Shown: piece by piece, positions 1 through 9,148 of the stretch
How positions within the stretch are numbered: the stretch's first letter is position 1
Layout: each line of letters starts with the position of its first letter
Source of the DNA: an uncultured Sphingomonas sp.
GTDB taxonomy: Bacteria > Pseudomonadota > Alphaproteobacteria > Sphingomonadales > Sphingomonadaceae
Direction: 5' to 3'
NCBI RefSeq assembly: GCF_946477935.1
Contig: NZ_CAMLAC010000007.1
Span: forward strand, 1-43,116
Length of the DNA stretch: 43,116 nucleotides
Position numbers and translations under genes: made by a program
Notes under the pieces: model-generated
What the model saw: the letters and a program-made list of their open reading frames with translations, nothing else
What the model was told of the DNA's origin: nothing
Database searches by the model: none

Positions 1-60
1 ATCCGCTCCGGCCCTTCGGCGCTTGCATGATGTGGCGCGCGCCGAAGGGCCGGAGCGGAT
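1..60. repeat. Perfect 22-bp inverted repeat at the window edge
   Basis: Bases 1-22 and 39-60 are exact reverse complements separated by a 16-base spacer. The repeat lies in imuB coding sequence and begins at the very first base. It could be a real palindrome or a fold-back artefact at the end of an assembled contig; its reaching base 1 favours the artefact. Confidence 0.9.
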
Positions 61-214
61 AGCGGGCGAGTGGTGGCGTCGGCAGCAGGCGATCCCCACG
101 CGCGACTATTACCGCGTGGAGGATGTGCGCGGCCGTCGCTTCTGGATCTTCCGGCACGGTCTTTACAGCGAAACCGAACGCCCGCGCTGGTACGTCCACG
201 GCCTGTTCGCATGA
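2..214 (+). CDS. imuB: ImuB, DNA polymerase Y-family-like protein (3' end only)
   Basis: Only the last 70 codons are in the window; the 5' part lies beyond the left edge. The visible tail matches the C-terminal end of ImuB: a GPERIAGEWW motif, then RDYYRVED, an RFWIFRHGLY segment and a final WYVHGLFA. ImuB is a catalytically inactive Y-family polymerase relative that links the beta clamp, ImuA and DnaE2 in the SOS mutasome. Its stop overlaps the dnaE2 start as ATGA, the usual order of the imuA-imuB-dnaE2 cassette, so the two are probably translationally coupled. The first 22 bases are the exact reverse complement of bases 39-60, so the first few codons may be a contig-end artefact rather than true ImuB sequence. 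The SOS promoter is not in view. Confidence 0.85.
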   Translation, partial: SAPALRRLHDVARAEGPERIAGEWWRRQQAIPTRDYYRVEDVRGRRFWIFRHGLYSETERPRWYVHGLFA

Positions 215-3200
215 CACCCGACCCGCCCCGCTTTGCCGAACTGGTCGCGGCGACGAACTTCTCTTTTCTGGACGGGGCCAGCCACGGCGAAGACATGGTG
301 GGTCAGGCAGTTGCGCTGGAACTGGACGGGTTGGGTATCGCCGATCGCAACACCGTGGCCGGCGTGGTGCGTGCGCACAAGGCGATACGGCAAGCCCGCG
401 AGGGTGCCGCTGCAATCGGCGCGCCTGAACTTCCCTTTCGGCTGGTTGTCGGCGCGCGACTGGTGTTCGCGGATGGAACGCAGGACATCGTCGCATATCC
501 CGCCACCCGTGCCGGCTGGGCGCGGCTGACACGGCTGCTGACCGCCGGAAATCTGCGCGCGCGCAAAGGCGGATGCATCCTCGGCATCGGTGACCTGATG
601 CGCCATCTGGACGATCTGTTGCTGATCGTGCTGCCGCAATCGAGCGCACGCCCGGTCGAGCCGATGCCTGACGTCATGCTGCCCCCGCCCCGCGCCGATC
701 CGGCGCTGGCGCAAACGCTGCGCCTGCTGCGCGACGCCACACCCGGAAGCCTATGGCTGGGCATCACCATGCCGCGCGCCGGCAGCGATCGGCGCCGCCT
801 GATGCGACTGGCGCGATTGGCGGGATCGATGGGAATACCGCTGCTTGCCACCAGCGATGCACTCTACGCGGAACCGGGCGACCGGCCCTTGCACGACGTC
901 CTGACCTGTATCCGCGACGGCATCACCATACAGCATGCCGGCCGCCGCCTCGCCGCCAATGCCGAGCGCCACCTGAAGCCTGCGAGCGAAATGGCACGCC
1001 TGTTCGTCGACCAGCCACAAGCACTGACCGAAAGCCTGGCGATCCTGGACCGCATCGACTTCACGCTGGACCAGCTTTCCTACGAATATCCGCACGAACC
1101 CGTTCCGGACGGCTGGAGCGCGCAAGGCTGGCTGGAACACATCACCTATCAAGCCGCCCATGCGCGCTTCCCTGACGGCATTCCAGCCAAACTCCATCGC
1201 TTGTTAAACGAGGAGTTGCCGCTGATCGCCAAACGGCAGTACGCGCATTATTTCCTGACCGTGCATGACATCGTGCATTTCGCTCGCGAGCAATGCACGC
1301 CGCCGATCCTGTGCCAAGGCCGCGGATCAGCCGCCAATTCGGCAGTTTGCTGGCTGCTCGGCGTCACCTCGGTCGACCCGATGAAGCATGATCTGCTCTT
1401 TTCGCGGTTTGTATCGAGCAAGCGCGATGAGCCGCCCGATATCGACATCGATTTCGAGCATGAGCGGCGCGAGGAGGTGATGCAGTATATCTATCGTCGC
1501 TATGGTCGGCATCGCGCCGCCATCGCCGCCACCGTGATCCATTACCGCCCCAAAAGCGCGGTGCGCGAGGCGGGCAAGGCGCTGGGCCTGACCGAAGACG
1601 TGACCCAGCGGCTGACCAGCACCGTCTGGGGCAGCTTCGCCGATCATTTCGAGGAGAGGCGATTCAAGGAAACCGGCTTCGACCTCGACAATCCCGAGAT
1701 TGTGCGACTGCGCGCCAGCGTGGATGCCTTGCTGCGTTTTCCCCGTCATCTGTCTCAGCATGTCGGCGGCTTCGTGCTGACCCAAGGCCGACTGGACGAG
1801 ACGGTGCCGATCCACAACGGTGCGATGGACAACCGCACCTTCATCGAATGGGACAAGGACGATATCGACGAACTGAAGATCATGAAGGTCGATATTCTCG
1901 CGCTCGGCATGCTGACCTGCATCCGCAAGGCGTTCGACCTCATGGAGCATCATGGTCTCGGGCGCCACGAACTGAACGATATCGCAGTGGATGAAGACCC
2001 GCGCGTCTATGCGATGCTGCAAAAGGGCGACAGCATCGGCGTCTTCCAGGTGGAAAGCCGCGCGCAGATCAACATGCTGCCGCGCCTGAGGCCCAAGGAA
2101 CTTTACGATCTGGTCATCCAGGTGGCGATTGTCCGGCCGGGGCCGATCGAGGGGGACATGGTGCACCCCTATCTTCGCCGGCGTTCGGGCAAGGAGGCGG
2201 TGATCTATCCTTCTCCCCACCCCGATCACGGCCCGGCGGATGAACTGGAACAACTACTCGGCAAGACCTTTGGGGTGCCGCTGTTTCAGGAGCAGGCGAT
2301 GAAGCTCGCGATCGTCGCGGCGAAATTCACACCCGAAGAGGCCAATCTGCTGCGCAAGGCGATGCAGACCTTCAAACGGACCGAAGGTATCCAGAATTTC
2401 GAGGCCAAGCTGGTCGAAGGCATGGTCGACCGCGGCTATCCGCGCGACTTTGCCGAACGCTGCTACAAGCAGATCGAGGGTTTCGGCTCCTACGGCTTTC
2501 CCGAAAGCCATGCCTTGTCCTTTGCGCGGCTGGTCTATGTTTCGTCCTGGATCAAGTGCTTCCATCCGGCGGTGTTCGCTTGTGCGATCCTCAACTCGCA
2601 ACCGATGGGCTTTTACGCGCCCGCGCAACTGGTGCGTGATGCGATCCAGCACGGCGTGAAGGTCCAGCCGGTCGATGTGAACGCCAGCGCGTGGGACAAT
2701 AGGCTGGAAGATTTCGCCTTGCGCCTGGGTTTCCGCCAGATCGACGGGTTTCGCGAAAGCTGGGCGACGCAGATCGTCGCGCATGCCCCTTACGCCGCGA
2801 TTGAGGATCTTGCCGCGCGTGCCGACCTGCCGCAACGTGCGCTGACCCTGCTGGCAGATGCAGATGCCTATCGCTCGCTAGGCTGCGACCGGCGCCATGG
2901 GCTGTGGGAGGCGCGGCGCACGCCACCCAGGCAACTTCCCCTCTTTGCCGCGATGGACGCGCCCGAACTGGCTCCCGAACCTGATGCGAAGCTGCCGTCC
3001 ATGCCCTTGTCCGAGCAGGTCGCCAACGACTATCGCGCTACCCGCCTGTCCCTCAAAGGGCATCCCATGGCGTTCCTGCGTCCGCTTTTTGCGGCCGAGG
3101 GCATACTATCCTGCCGCGATACGGAGGCGATGCGCGACGGCGCCCGCGCCCGGGTGGCCGGCGTGGTCCTGGTCCGCCAGCGCCCCGGCAAGGGCAATGC

Positions 3201-3510
3201 AATTTTTGTTACGGTTGAGGATGAGACGGGGATCGTCAACGCGCTGATGTGGGCGCGCGACTTCGAGGCGAACCGGCGTGCGGTGATGGCGGCGCGGCTG
3301 ATGGTGCTGCACGGGGTGATCCAGCGTAGCGAGGAGGGGGTGATCCACCTGATGACGGTGCGGGTCGACGATCGCAGCGACGAGCTTGCCCGCCTGTCCG
3401 ATGCCCGTGCGGACGGCCTGTTGCGCCCGGTCCATACCCGCAGCCCCGATCCGCGTGCCGGGCATCCCCGCGATGCGCGCCTGCTCCCGAAGTCGCGGGA
3501 CTTCCATTGA
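211..3510 (+). CDS. dnaE2: Error-prone DNA polymerase DnaE2
   Basis: This encodes a C-family polymerase of 1099 residues, the catalytic member of the SOS-induced ImuA-ImuB-DnaE2 mutasome that performs mutagenic translesion synthesis. The N-terminus is a PHP domain (NFSFLDGASH near residue 20, GIADRNTVAG near 50). The polymerase core has QGRGSAANSAVCWLLG near 370 and the palm motif PDIDIDF at about 409-415 carrying the catalytic aspartates. HLSQHVGGFV and the fingers motif EEANLLRKAMQTFKR follow, then GFGSYGFPESHA, a helix-hairpin-helix region and a C-terminal OB fold (VAGVVLVRQRPGKG). The reading frame is open upstream to base 70, but the ATG at 211 is chosen because homologous sequence begins there and it overlaps the imuB stop. 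Length is normal for DnaE2 and clearly shorter than the replicative DnaE. Confidence 0.95.
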   Translation: MTPDPPRFAELVAATNFSFLDGASHGEDMVGQAVALELDGLGIADRNTVAGVVRAHKAIRQAREGAAAIGAPELPFRLVVGARLVFADGTQDIVAYPATRAGWARLTRLLTAGNLRARKGGCILGIGDLMRHLDDLLLIVLPQSSARPVEPMPDVMLPPPRADPALAQTLRLLRDATPGSLWLGITMPRAGSDRRRLMRLARLAGSMGIPLLATSDALYAEPGDRPLHDVLTCIRDGITIQHAGRRLAANAERHLKPASEMARLFVDQPQALTESLAILDRIDFTLDQLSYEYPHEPVPDGWSAQGWLEHITYQAAHARFPDGIPAKLHRLLNEELPLIAKRQYAHYFLTVHDIVHFAREQCTPPILCQGRGSAANSAVCWLLGVTSVDPMKHDLLFSRFVSSKRDEPPDIDIDFEHERREEVMQYIYRRYGRHRAAIAATVIHYRPKSAVREAGKALGLTEDVTQRLTSTVWGSFADHFEERRFKETGFDLDNPEIVRLRASVDALLRFPRHLSQHVGGFVLTQGRLDETVPIHNGAMDNRTFIEWDKDDIDELKIMKVDILALGMLTCIRKAFDLMEHHGLGRHELNDIAVDEDPRVYAMLQKGDSIGVFQVESRAQINMLPRLRPKELYDLVIQVAIVRPGPIEGDMVHPYLRRRSGKEAVIYPSPHPDHGPADELEQLLGKTFGVPLFQEQAMKLAIVAAKFTPEEANLLRKAMQTFKRTEGIQNFEAKLVEGMVDRGYPRDFAERCYKQIEGFGSYGFPESHALSFARLVYVSSWIKCFHPAVFACAILNSQPMGFYAPAQLVRDAIQHGVKVQPVDVNASAWDNRLEDFALRLGFRQIDGFRESWATQIVAHAPYAAIEDLAARADLPQRALTLLADADAYRSLGCDRRHGLWEARRTPPRQLPLFAAMDAPELAPEPDAKLPSMPLSEQVANDYRATRLSLKGHPMAFLRPLFAAEGILSCRDTEAMRDGARARVAGVVLVRQRPGKGNAIFVTVEDETGIVNALMWARDFEANRRAVMAARLMVLHGVIQRSEEGVIHLMTVRVDDRSDELARLSDARADGLLRPVHTRSPDPRAGHPRDARLLPKSRDFH

Positions 3511-3557
3511 CCGCACGAAGCGCCCACATAGGCGCACAAGAAGAACAGGAGTTGCAC

Positions 3558-4469
3558 TTGGCCACCTTGGGAATGTCCGCCGCCGAGAAGGACGCCGTCA
3601 CCGCGTTCCGCCACGACGTCGTCGAACCGTCGATGACGAAGCTGGTGATCCTCGATTTCTGGGCGGAATGGTGCGGGCCGTGCAAGGCGCTGACCCCGAT
3701 CCTGGAAAAAGTGGCGGCGGCCTATGCCGACAAGGGCGTGGTGCTGGCCAAGGTCGATACCGACAAGAACCAGTTCATCGCCACGCAATTCCAGATCCGG
3801 TCGATCCCCACCGTTTATGCGATGTTCCAGGGCCAGTTGGTCGCCGACCTGACCAGCGCGCGCACCGAAAGCGCATTGCGTACCATGCTGGACCAGTTGC
3901 TGCGCCAGTTGCCGATCCAGTCCGAGGCCGGCGAGGCGGAGGCCGAGCTGGAACCGCTGATCGCCATGGCCGAGCAAGTGCTGGGTGAAGGCGACCCCGA
4001 CCGCGCGCTGACGATCTTCGACCAGCTGGTCGAGATGGCGCCCGAGCATCCCGCCGTCCTGTCGGGTCGCATCCGTGCGCTGATCGGGGCAGGCCGCAAC
4101 GACGAGGCGGAAGCGGCAATCGCCGCGCTCCCCGAGGAACTGGCCAAGGACGCCGGCATCCAGCGCGCGCAGGCGACGCTGGCACTCGCCCGCTCCGCCC
4201 CGCCAGCGGCGGACCATGCCGGGCTGGCGGCCGAGGTGCAGGCCAACCCGGACGATCACGAAAAACGCTTCGCGCTCGCCAATGCGCAGATGGCGGCGGG
4301 CGACCGCGACGGCGCGGCGGACAATCTGCTCCACATCGTCGCTGCCGACCGGACGTGGAACGAGGATGCCGCGCGCCAGCAACTCCTGAAGCTGTTCGAG
4401 GTGGTGGGAATGACCGACCCCTGGGTTTCACAGCAGCGCCGGCGGTTGTCGGCTATCCTGTTCGGATGA
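3558..4469 (+). CDS. Thioredoxin-fold protein with TPR tail (YbbN/CnoX type)
   Basis: The 303-residue product has an N-terminal thioredoxin domain with WCGPC at residues 38-42 and the cis-proline loop IRSIPTVY. A long alpha-helical, alanine-rich TPR-like region follows, ending in a helical bundle. This is the layout of YbbN/CnoX, a cytoplasmic chaperone-like thioredoxin that protects oxidation-prone clients and works with GroEL in E. coli; that role is carried over from the family. The best start is TTG at 3558, because AGGAG at 3547-3551 sits six bases before it. The frame is also open from a TTG at 3507 that overlaps the dnaE2 stop, and an ATG lies at 3573. The downstream gene starts inside its stop codon, so these genes form a tight chain after dnaE2. 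Confidence 0.88.
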   Translation: MATLGMSAAEKDAVTAFRHDVVEPSMTKLVILDFWAEWCGPCKALTPILEKVAAAYADKGVVLAKVDTDKNQFIATQFQIRSIPTVYAMFQGQLVADLTSARTESALRTMLDQLLRQLPIQSEAGEAEAELEPLIAMAEQVLGEGDPDRALTIFDQLVEMAPEHPAVLSGRIRALIGAGRNDEAEAAIAALPEELAKDAGIQRAQATLALARSAPPAADHAGLAAEVQANPDDHEKRFALANAQMAAGDRDGAADNLLHIVAADRTWNEDAARQQLLKLFEVVGMTDPWVSQQRRRLSAILFG

Positions 4470-5071
4470 CGAGGCTGTCGATCTTCCCGCTGCCGGGGGC
4501 GCTGCTGTTTCCCGGCATGCACCTGCCGCTGCATATTTTCGAGCCGCGCTACAGCGCGATGGTCTCTGATGCGATGGCGCGGGACCGACGCATCGGGATG
4601 ATCCAGCCTTCGGGCGAGGGCGACGTGCCGCCGCTCTACAATCTCGGCTGCGTCGGCAAGATCGCCGAGGTGGAGGCGCTGGACGAGGGGCGCTACAACA
4701 TCATCCTGGAGGGCGTGGCGCTGTTCCGGATGGTTCGCGAACTGAAGGTCACCACCCCCTTCCGCCAGGTCGAGGCCGAGTTGCTGACGGTCGAGGATGA
4801 CGAGCAACTGTCGATCGCCCGTCGTTCGTCGCTGGAAATGGAATCGCGCCGCTTCGCCGATCTTCAGGGCTATGCGGTTGACTGGGAAGCGGTCAGCCGG
4901 CTGGACGATATGAGCCTGGTCAACGGCATCGCCCAGATCGCCCCCTTCGATTCCGCCGCCAAACAGGCGCTGCTCGAGGCGCCCGATATCGAAACGCGCG
5001 CCGAACTCATCATCCAGTTGATGCAATTCTTCGGTCGCCACGACGGCGAAGACCGGGTGACGTTACAATGA
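4466..5071 (+). CDS. LON peptidase substrate-binding domain protein
   Basis: This is a 201-residue stand-alone LON N-terminal (PUA-like) domain. Typical features are the start [15 protein letters not shown], then [10 protein letters not shown], and later [19 protein letters not shown] with the following [10 protein letters not shown]. No AAA+ or protease module is present, so it cannot itself degrade proteins; such orphan domains are thought to bind or present substrates, but no defined role is established. The ATG at 4466 overlaps the stop of the thioredoxin gene (ATGA) and its own stop overlaps the next start, so it is co-translated with both neighbours. The open frame extends upstream, but homology begins at this ATG. 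Confidence 0.9.
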   Translation: MTRLSIFPLPGALLFPGMHLPLHIFEPRYSAMVSDAMARDRRIGMIQPSGEGDVPPLYNLGCVGKIAEVEALDEGRYNIILEGVALFRMVRELKVTTPFRQVEAELLTVEDDEQLSIARRSSLEMESRRFADLQGYAVDWEAVSRLDDMSLVNGIAQIAPFDSAAKQALLEAPDIETRAELIIQLMQFFGRHDGEDRVTLQ

Positions 5072-5235
5072 GTCTCGATTCATGGCTGCTCGAACGCCTG
5101 GTGTGCCCGGCGACGCGGCAACCGCTCCGTTATGACGAAGCCGCGCAGGAACTGGTCAGCGAAGCCGCCGGCCTCGCCTATCCAATCCGCGACGGCATTC
5201 CCGTGATGCTGGTGGAAGAAGCGCGAAAGATCTAG
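5068..5235 (+). CDS. Trm112-like small protein
   Basis: A 55-residue protein beginning [20 protein letters not shown], with a middle stretch [18 protein letters not shown]. This is the compact Trm112/YcaR fold, a small zinc-ribbon-like module. Only one of the cysteines expected in the zinc-binding form is visible (Cys13), so the metal site is probably lost, as in many bacterial members. In eukaryotes Trm112 activates methyltransferases; the bacterial role is not settled. Its ATG overlaps the stop of the LON-domain gene, and the gene ends the rightward chain that starts with imuB. The ORF is short but the family match and spacing make it convincing. Confidence 0.85.
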   Translation: MSLDSWLLERLVCPATRQPLRYDEAAQELVSEAAGLAYPIRDGIPVMLVEEARKI

Positions 5236-5255
5236 GCTGTGATGGCTTTACCTTG

Positions 5256-5394
5256 ATCCGTTCTTGCCGAGTAGAGATCGAGTAGCGCCGCAGGAGCGTA
5301 TCGAGAGCCCGTATCGAGATACTGTCCCGCGGGGCAACCTGTCTCTCGATACATCGTCCCGACACGCGGCTTTGCCACTACCGGACGAACGGAT
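5256..5394. repeat. REP-like palindromic intergenic element
   Basis: The gap between two converging genes holds nested inverted repeats. The outer pair is ATCCGTTC (5256-5263) and GAACGGAT (5387-5394). The inner set is GTATCGAGA at 5298-5306 and again at 5311-5319, facing TCTCGATAC at 5344-5352. The layout resembles the dispersed palindromic repeats often found between converging genes in sphingomonads. It could fold into a stem-loop that stops or protects both transcripts. Copy number cannot be judged from one window. Confidence 0.6.
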
Positions 5395-5421
5395 GGCGGG
5401 TTAACCTCATGTCATCTGGCT

Positions 5422-6636
5422 TTAGACGAGCACGCCCTGCAACAATTTGGGCAGTTCCCCACTTTCGCCGCGTGCTTCAGCCATGAAGCGATCTTTTAGT
5501 GGCGGGATGCGGTTCACGGCCGAGATGCCGAAACGCCGCACTGCGCTCGCCGTCTTGCCGGGTACACCGAACAGGCGATTGAGCACGTCGGTGGCGACCG
5601 CAACCATCATCGTATCCAGTCCCCGCCACTGCTGATAGCGCGCAAGCAGCGCGGCATCGCCCAGGTCCAGGCCGGTGCGCTTGCCCTCCACCAGCACCTC
5701 GACCAGCGCGGCGACATCGCGGAAGCCAAGGTTGAGGCCCTGCCCCGCGATCGGATGGATGCCGTGTGCCGCGTCGCCGACCAACACCAGCCGTTCCGCC
5801 GCCACCCGCGCCGCATGATGGAAGCCGAGCGGGTAGCTCGCCCGCGGCGAGGCATGGCTGAGCCTGCCCAGAAACCCGCCCATCTGCTTTTCCGCCTCGG
5901 CCAGAAAGGCGCGATCGGACAGTTTCAGCATCGCCGGGCCATCCGCACCCTTGACCGACCAGACGATCGCCGACCGATGGCCGATCTCGTCATCAGGCAA
6001 TGGCAGCAGTGCGAAGGGGCCGGTCGGATAGAAGATCTCGAACGCGATGTTTTCGTGGGAGCGTTCGTGGTGGAACGCGCCGATGATCGCGGCATGATCG
6101 TATTTCCAGCGCGCCACCGTGATCCCGGCAGCCTCGCGCGTCGGCGAATTACGCCCCTCCGCCGCGATCAGCAGCGGCGCGCGGATCATCTCGCCGGTAT
6201 CCAGCGTCACGATGACGCCAGCGGGGCCGCGCTCCACATTGGTCGCACGCGTCTTCATGCGCAGATCCACGCCATCCGACGCCACCGCCGCCTCATGAAT
6301 CGCGGTCCGCAGCAGCTTGTTCTCGAACATCGTCCCCAAAGCGCCGTCATCGGCGTCGGGAATGAAATCGAGCGCCCCCGGCTCAAGCCCGTCGCTGACC
6401 CGGATGTGCCGGATCGCGCAGCCCTTGCCCGCCAGCCGTGCGCCGATGCCGATCGCGTCCAGCATCCGCCCGCTGGCGCTGGCCACGGCGGACGCGCGGC
6501 CATCGAAGCCGGGAGCCAGCGTGATCGCCGGGTCGGCGGGGTCGATGATGATCGCGTTGAGCCCATGCGCGGCAAGTCCGACCCCCAAGGTCGCACCCAC
6601 CAGGCCGCCGCCCAGGATGATGACGTCGCTGTTCAT
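5422..6636 (-). CDS. UbiH/UbiF/COQ6-family FAD monooxygenase
   Basis: The 404-residue product is a class A flavin hydroxylase. It opens with the FAD-binding Rossmann motif DVIILGGGLVGATLG. The family motif LLIAAEGRNSPTRE is near residue 160, and the second FAD motif LVLVGDAAHGIHPIAGQGLN is near residue 285. The family hydroxylates the ubiquinone precursor ring; which ring position this one acts on cannot be told from sequence. The start is the ATG at 6636, directly before the nucleotide-binding motif and preceded by a purine-rich GGGAGG; an open extension upstream has no homology. It is divergent from ftsK, with about 110 bases between the two starts. It converges with the Trm112 gene across the palindromic element. 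Confidence 0.9.
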   Translation of the reverse strand: MNSDVIILGGGLVGATLGVGLAAHGLNAIIIDPADPAITLAPGFDGRASAVASASGRMLDAIGIGARLAGKGCAIRHIRVSDGLEPGALDFIPDADDGALGTMFENKLLRTAIHEAAVASDGVDLRMKTRATNVERGPAGVIVTLDTGEMIRAPLLIAAEGRNSPTREAAGITVARWKYDHAAIIGAFHHERSHENIAFEIFYPTGPFALLPLPDDEIGHRSAIVWSVKGADGPAMLKLSDRAFLAEAEKQMGGFLGRLSHASPRASYPLGFHHAARVAAERLVLVGDAAHGIHPIAGQGLNLGFRDVAALVEVLVEGKRTGLDLGDAALLARYQQWRGLDTMMVAVATDVLNRLFGVPGKTASAVRRFGISAVNRIPPLKDRFMAEARGESGELPKLLQGVLV

Positions 6637-6746
6637 GCCTCGCTCTACCTCCCGCAGCCCTGCGCTACAACGCCGCTCCCTTGACGCCGCTCCCCCCGCG
6701 CGCAATGGTTTTCGCCGTTTCTTCAGGATATCCGGGGTTTTCGACC

Positions 6747-9059
6747 ATGGCGAGCCGCGCGCAGCCCGTATTGTGGCGCGAGACGATGAAGGCGGGCGCG
6801 GTGCGCAGTGGCGCGCTGGTCACCGCCATCGCGATCTTCGTCACCACCGCGATCCTTGCGCTGGCACTGGCCAGCTATCACGGCAACGACCCCGCATGGA
6901 ACACCGCATCGGGGGCGTCGCCCGCCAACCTGGTCGGCCATCCCGGCGCATGGATCGCCGATGTCGCGCTGACCCTGTTCGGCCCGGCAGTGGCGCTGTT
7001 GCTGCCGATCGGGCCAATCCTGGGTTTGCGCTTGTGGCGTGACCTGCCGCTGGGCCGCTGGGTGCGCATGTTGCGCAGCGCAACTTTGGGCGTTGCGCTG
7101 ATGGCGAGCGCGCTGGCCTTCGTGTCCGACGCGTCGGTGATGGCGCTGCCCGCGGGCTGGGGCGGCGTCATCGGTCTGGCCGTTGCCGGATCGGTCGATT
7201 GGGCGCTGGCATTTATCGGTGAGCCGGTCGCGGCGTTGTGGATCGCGCGCGGCATCGGGCTGGCGCTGGCTGTCGCCGGTATCCTTGTCTGGGGTCGCAG
7301 TCTGGAGATCGACCTGGGCGACCGCCGCTTCCGCTTCCGCCGCCGCCGTGCGCGCGCCGACGCGCTGGCCGGTGAAGACGCCTGGCTGGGCGACGAGGAG
7401 GACGATGAGGAGCCGCTGACGCTGGCGCGCCGGGCCTTGCCGCAACGTGCGCCTGCGGATGCCGATCCACGTCCTGCGCCGGTCATCGCCGACCGCCAGA
7501 TCGCACCCGCCCCCGCCAAGGCCAAGGCGCAGACTCCGTCGGAACCCCGCGACAGCTACGTCCTGCCCGATCTCGACCTGCTGGTGGAGGCACCGCCATC
7601 GTCCGCCGGTCCGGTCGACAAGGCCGCGCTGGAGCGCAACGCCCGCCTGCTCGAAAACGTGCTGGACGACTTCAAGGTACAGGGCGCGATCACCGAGGTG
7701 CGCCCCGGCCCCGTCGTCACCATGTACGAGCTGGAGCCTGCGCCCGGCATCAAGGCCAGCCGCGTCATCGCGTTGGCGGACGACATTGCGCGCAACATGT
7801 CCGCGATTTCCGCGCGTGTCGCGGTGATCCCGGGCCGCAACGTCATCGGCATCGAACTGCCCAACGCCAAGCGTGAATCGGTCAGCCTGCAGGAACTGGT
7901 CGGATCACAGTCGTTCGAGGATCAAGCGGCGCAACTGCCTATCATTCTGGGCAAGAACATCGCGGGCGATCCTGTCGTCGCCGACCTCGCGCCCATGCCG
8001 CATCTGCTGGTCGCGGGCACCACCGGGTCGGGCAAATCGGTCGGCTTGAACTGCATGATCCTGTCGCTGCTCTACCGGCTGACCCCGGACCAGTGCCGGA
8101 TGATCATGATCGATCCGAAGATGCTGGAACTCAGCATGTATGACGACATTCCCCACCTGCTCTCCCCCGTCGTCACCGACCCCGCCAAGGCGGTGCGCGC
8201 GCTGAAATGGGCGGTGGAGACGATGGAGGACCGCTATCGCCAGATGTCGTCGGTCGGCGTGCGCAGCCTGGCCAGCTTCAACGACAAGGTGCGCGCCGCG
8301 CGCGCCAAGGGTCAGCCGCTCGGTCGCAAGGTGCAGACCGGTTACGGCGAGAACGGCCAGCCGCTCTACGAGGAGGAGCAGCTCGACTATCAGGTGCTGC
8401 CGCAGATCGTCGTCATCGTCGACGAGCTGGCCGACCTGATGATGACCGCAGGCAAGGAGGTCGAGTTCCTGATCCAGCGCCTGGCGCAAAAGGCGCGTGC
8501 GGCGGGTATCCACCTGATCATGGCGACGCAGCGCCCCTCGGTCGACGTCATCACCGGCGTCATCAAGGCGAACCTGCCGACGCGCATCTCCTTCCATGTC
8601 ACCTCCAAGATCGATTCGCGCACCATTCTGGGCGAGCAGGGCGCCGAGCAGCTGCTGGGTCGCGGCGACATGCTCTACATGCCGGGCGGCAAGGGCATCG
8701 TCCGCGTCCACGGCCCCTTCGTCTCGGACGACGAGGTGCATGCGGTTGCCGATCACTGGCGCTCGCAAGGGTCGCCCGACTACATCTCGTCGGTTACCGA
8801 GGAACCGGCGGAGAGCTTCGCACTGGACGGCGCGCCGACCGGTGAGGACTCGGCGGAGGACCAGCAATATCGCGCCGCGATCCAGCTCGTCTGCGAAAGC
8901 CAGAAGGCATCGACCTCCTGGCTCCAGCGCCAGCTCCGCGTCGGCTACAACTCGGCCGCCCGCCTGATCGAGCGGATGGAGACCGACGGCGTCGTCAGCC
9001 GCCCCGACCATGTGGGGCGGCGCGAGGTGCTGCGCGATACCGAAGGGCATCCGATCTGA
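6747..9059 (+). CDS. ftsK: DNA translocase FtsK
   Basis: This 770-residue protein couples chromosome segregation to division. The first 190 or so residues hold several hydrophobic membrane segments, beginning around VTAIAIFVTTAILALAL. A short charged linker, rich in Arg then Asp/Glu, follows, then the alpha/beta motor. Walker A is GTTGSGKS at 424-431 and Walker B is IVVIVDELADLMM. LGRGDMLYMPGGKG lies nearer the end. The last 65 residues form the gamma winged helix (ASTSWLQRQLRVGYNSAARL), which reads KOPS-type sequences and contacts XerD. The linker is short compared with E. coli FtsK, as is common in alphaproteobacteria. The ATG at 6747 is chosen from the usual N-terminal position; the frame is open from 6681. 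Confidence 0.95.
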   Translation: MASRAQPVLWRETMKAGAVRSGALVTAIAIFVTTAILALALASYHGNDPAWNTASGASPANLVGHPGAWIADVALTLFGPAVALLLPIGPILGLRLWRDLPLGRWVRMLRSATLGVALMASALAFVSDASVMALPAGWGGVIGLAVAGSVDWALAFIGEPVAALWIARGIGLALAVAGILVWGRSLEIDLGDRRFRFRRRRARADALAGEDAWLGDEEDDEEPLTLARRALPQRAPADADPRPAPVIADRQIAPAPAKAKAQTPSEPRDSYVLPDLDLLVEAPPSSAGPVDKAALERNARLLENVLDDFKVQGAITEVRPGPVVTMYELEPAPGIKASRVIALADDIARNMSAISARVAVIPGRNVIGIELPNAKRESVSLQELVGSQSFEDQAAQLPIILGKNIAGDPVVADLAPMPHLLVAGTTGSGKSVGLNCMILSLLYRLTPDQCRMIMIDPKMLELSMYDDIPHLLSPVVTDPAKAVRALKWAVETMEDRYRQMSSVGVRSLASFNDKVRAARAKGQPLGRKVQTGYGENGQPLYEEEQLDYQVLPQIVVIVDELADLMMTAGKEVEFLIQRLAQKARAAGIHLIMATQRPSVDVITGVIKANLPTRISFHVTSKIDSRTILGEQGAEQLLGRGDMLYMPGGKGIVRVHGPFVSDDEVHAVADHWRSQGSPDYISSVTEEPAESFALDGAPTGEDSAEDQQYRAAIQLVCESQKASTSWLQRQLRVGYNSAARLIERMETDGVVSRPDHVGRREVLRDTEGHPI

Positions 9060-9113
9060 TCGGCTGAACACTCGCGGTTTCACGCATGCGACTTTTCGCA
9101 CCCTTGATCGTTA

Positions 9114-9133
9114 TCACTCTGACAAAAGAGTGA
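9114..9133 (+). promoter_or_regulatory. Perfect 7-bp dyad upstream of the porin gene
   Basis: TCACTCT (9114-9120) and AGAGTGA (9127-9133) flank a 6-base spacer and end 15 bases before the porin ATG. No T-run follows, so it is not a typical terminator for ftsK. It could be an operator or a 5'-UTR hairpin that tunes porin expression. Confidence 0.45.
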
Positions 9134-9148
9134 CGGGGGTTCTTTTCA

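Noticed and set aside
3030..4382. Long minus-strand frame opposite the dnaE2 end and thioredoxin gene
   Set aside because: Antisense shadow with biased composition and no family signature; both genes on the plus strand are well supported.
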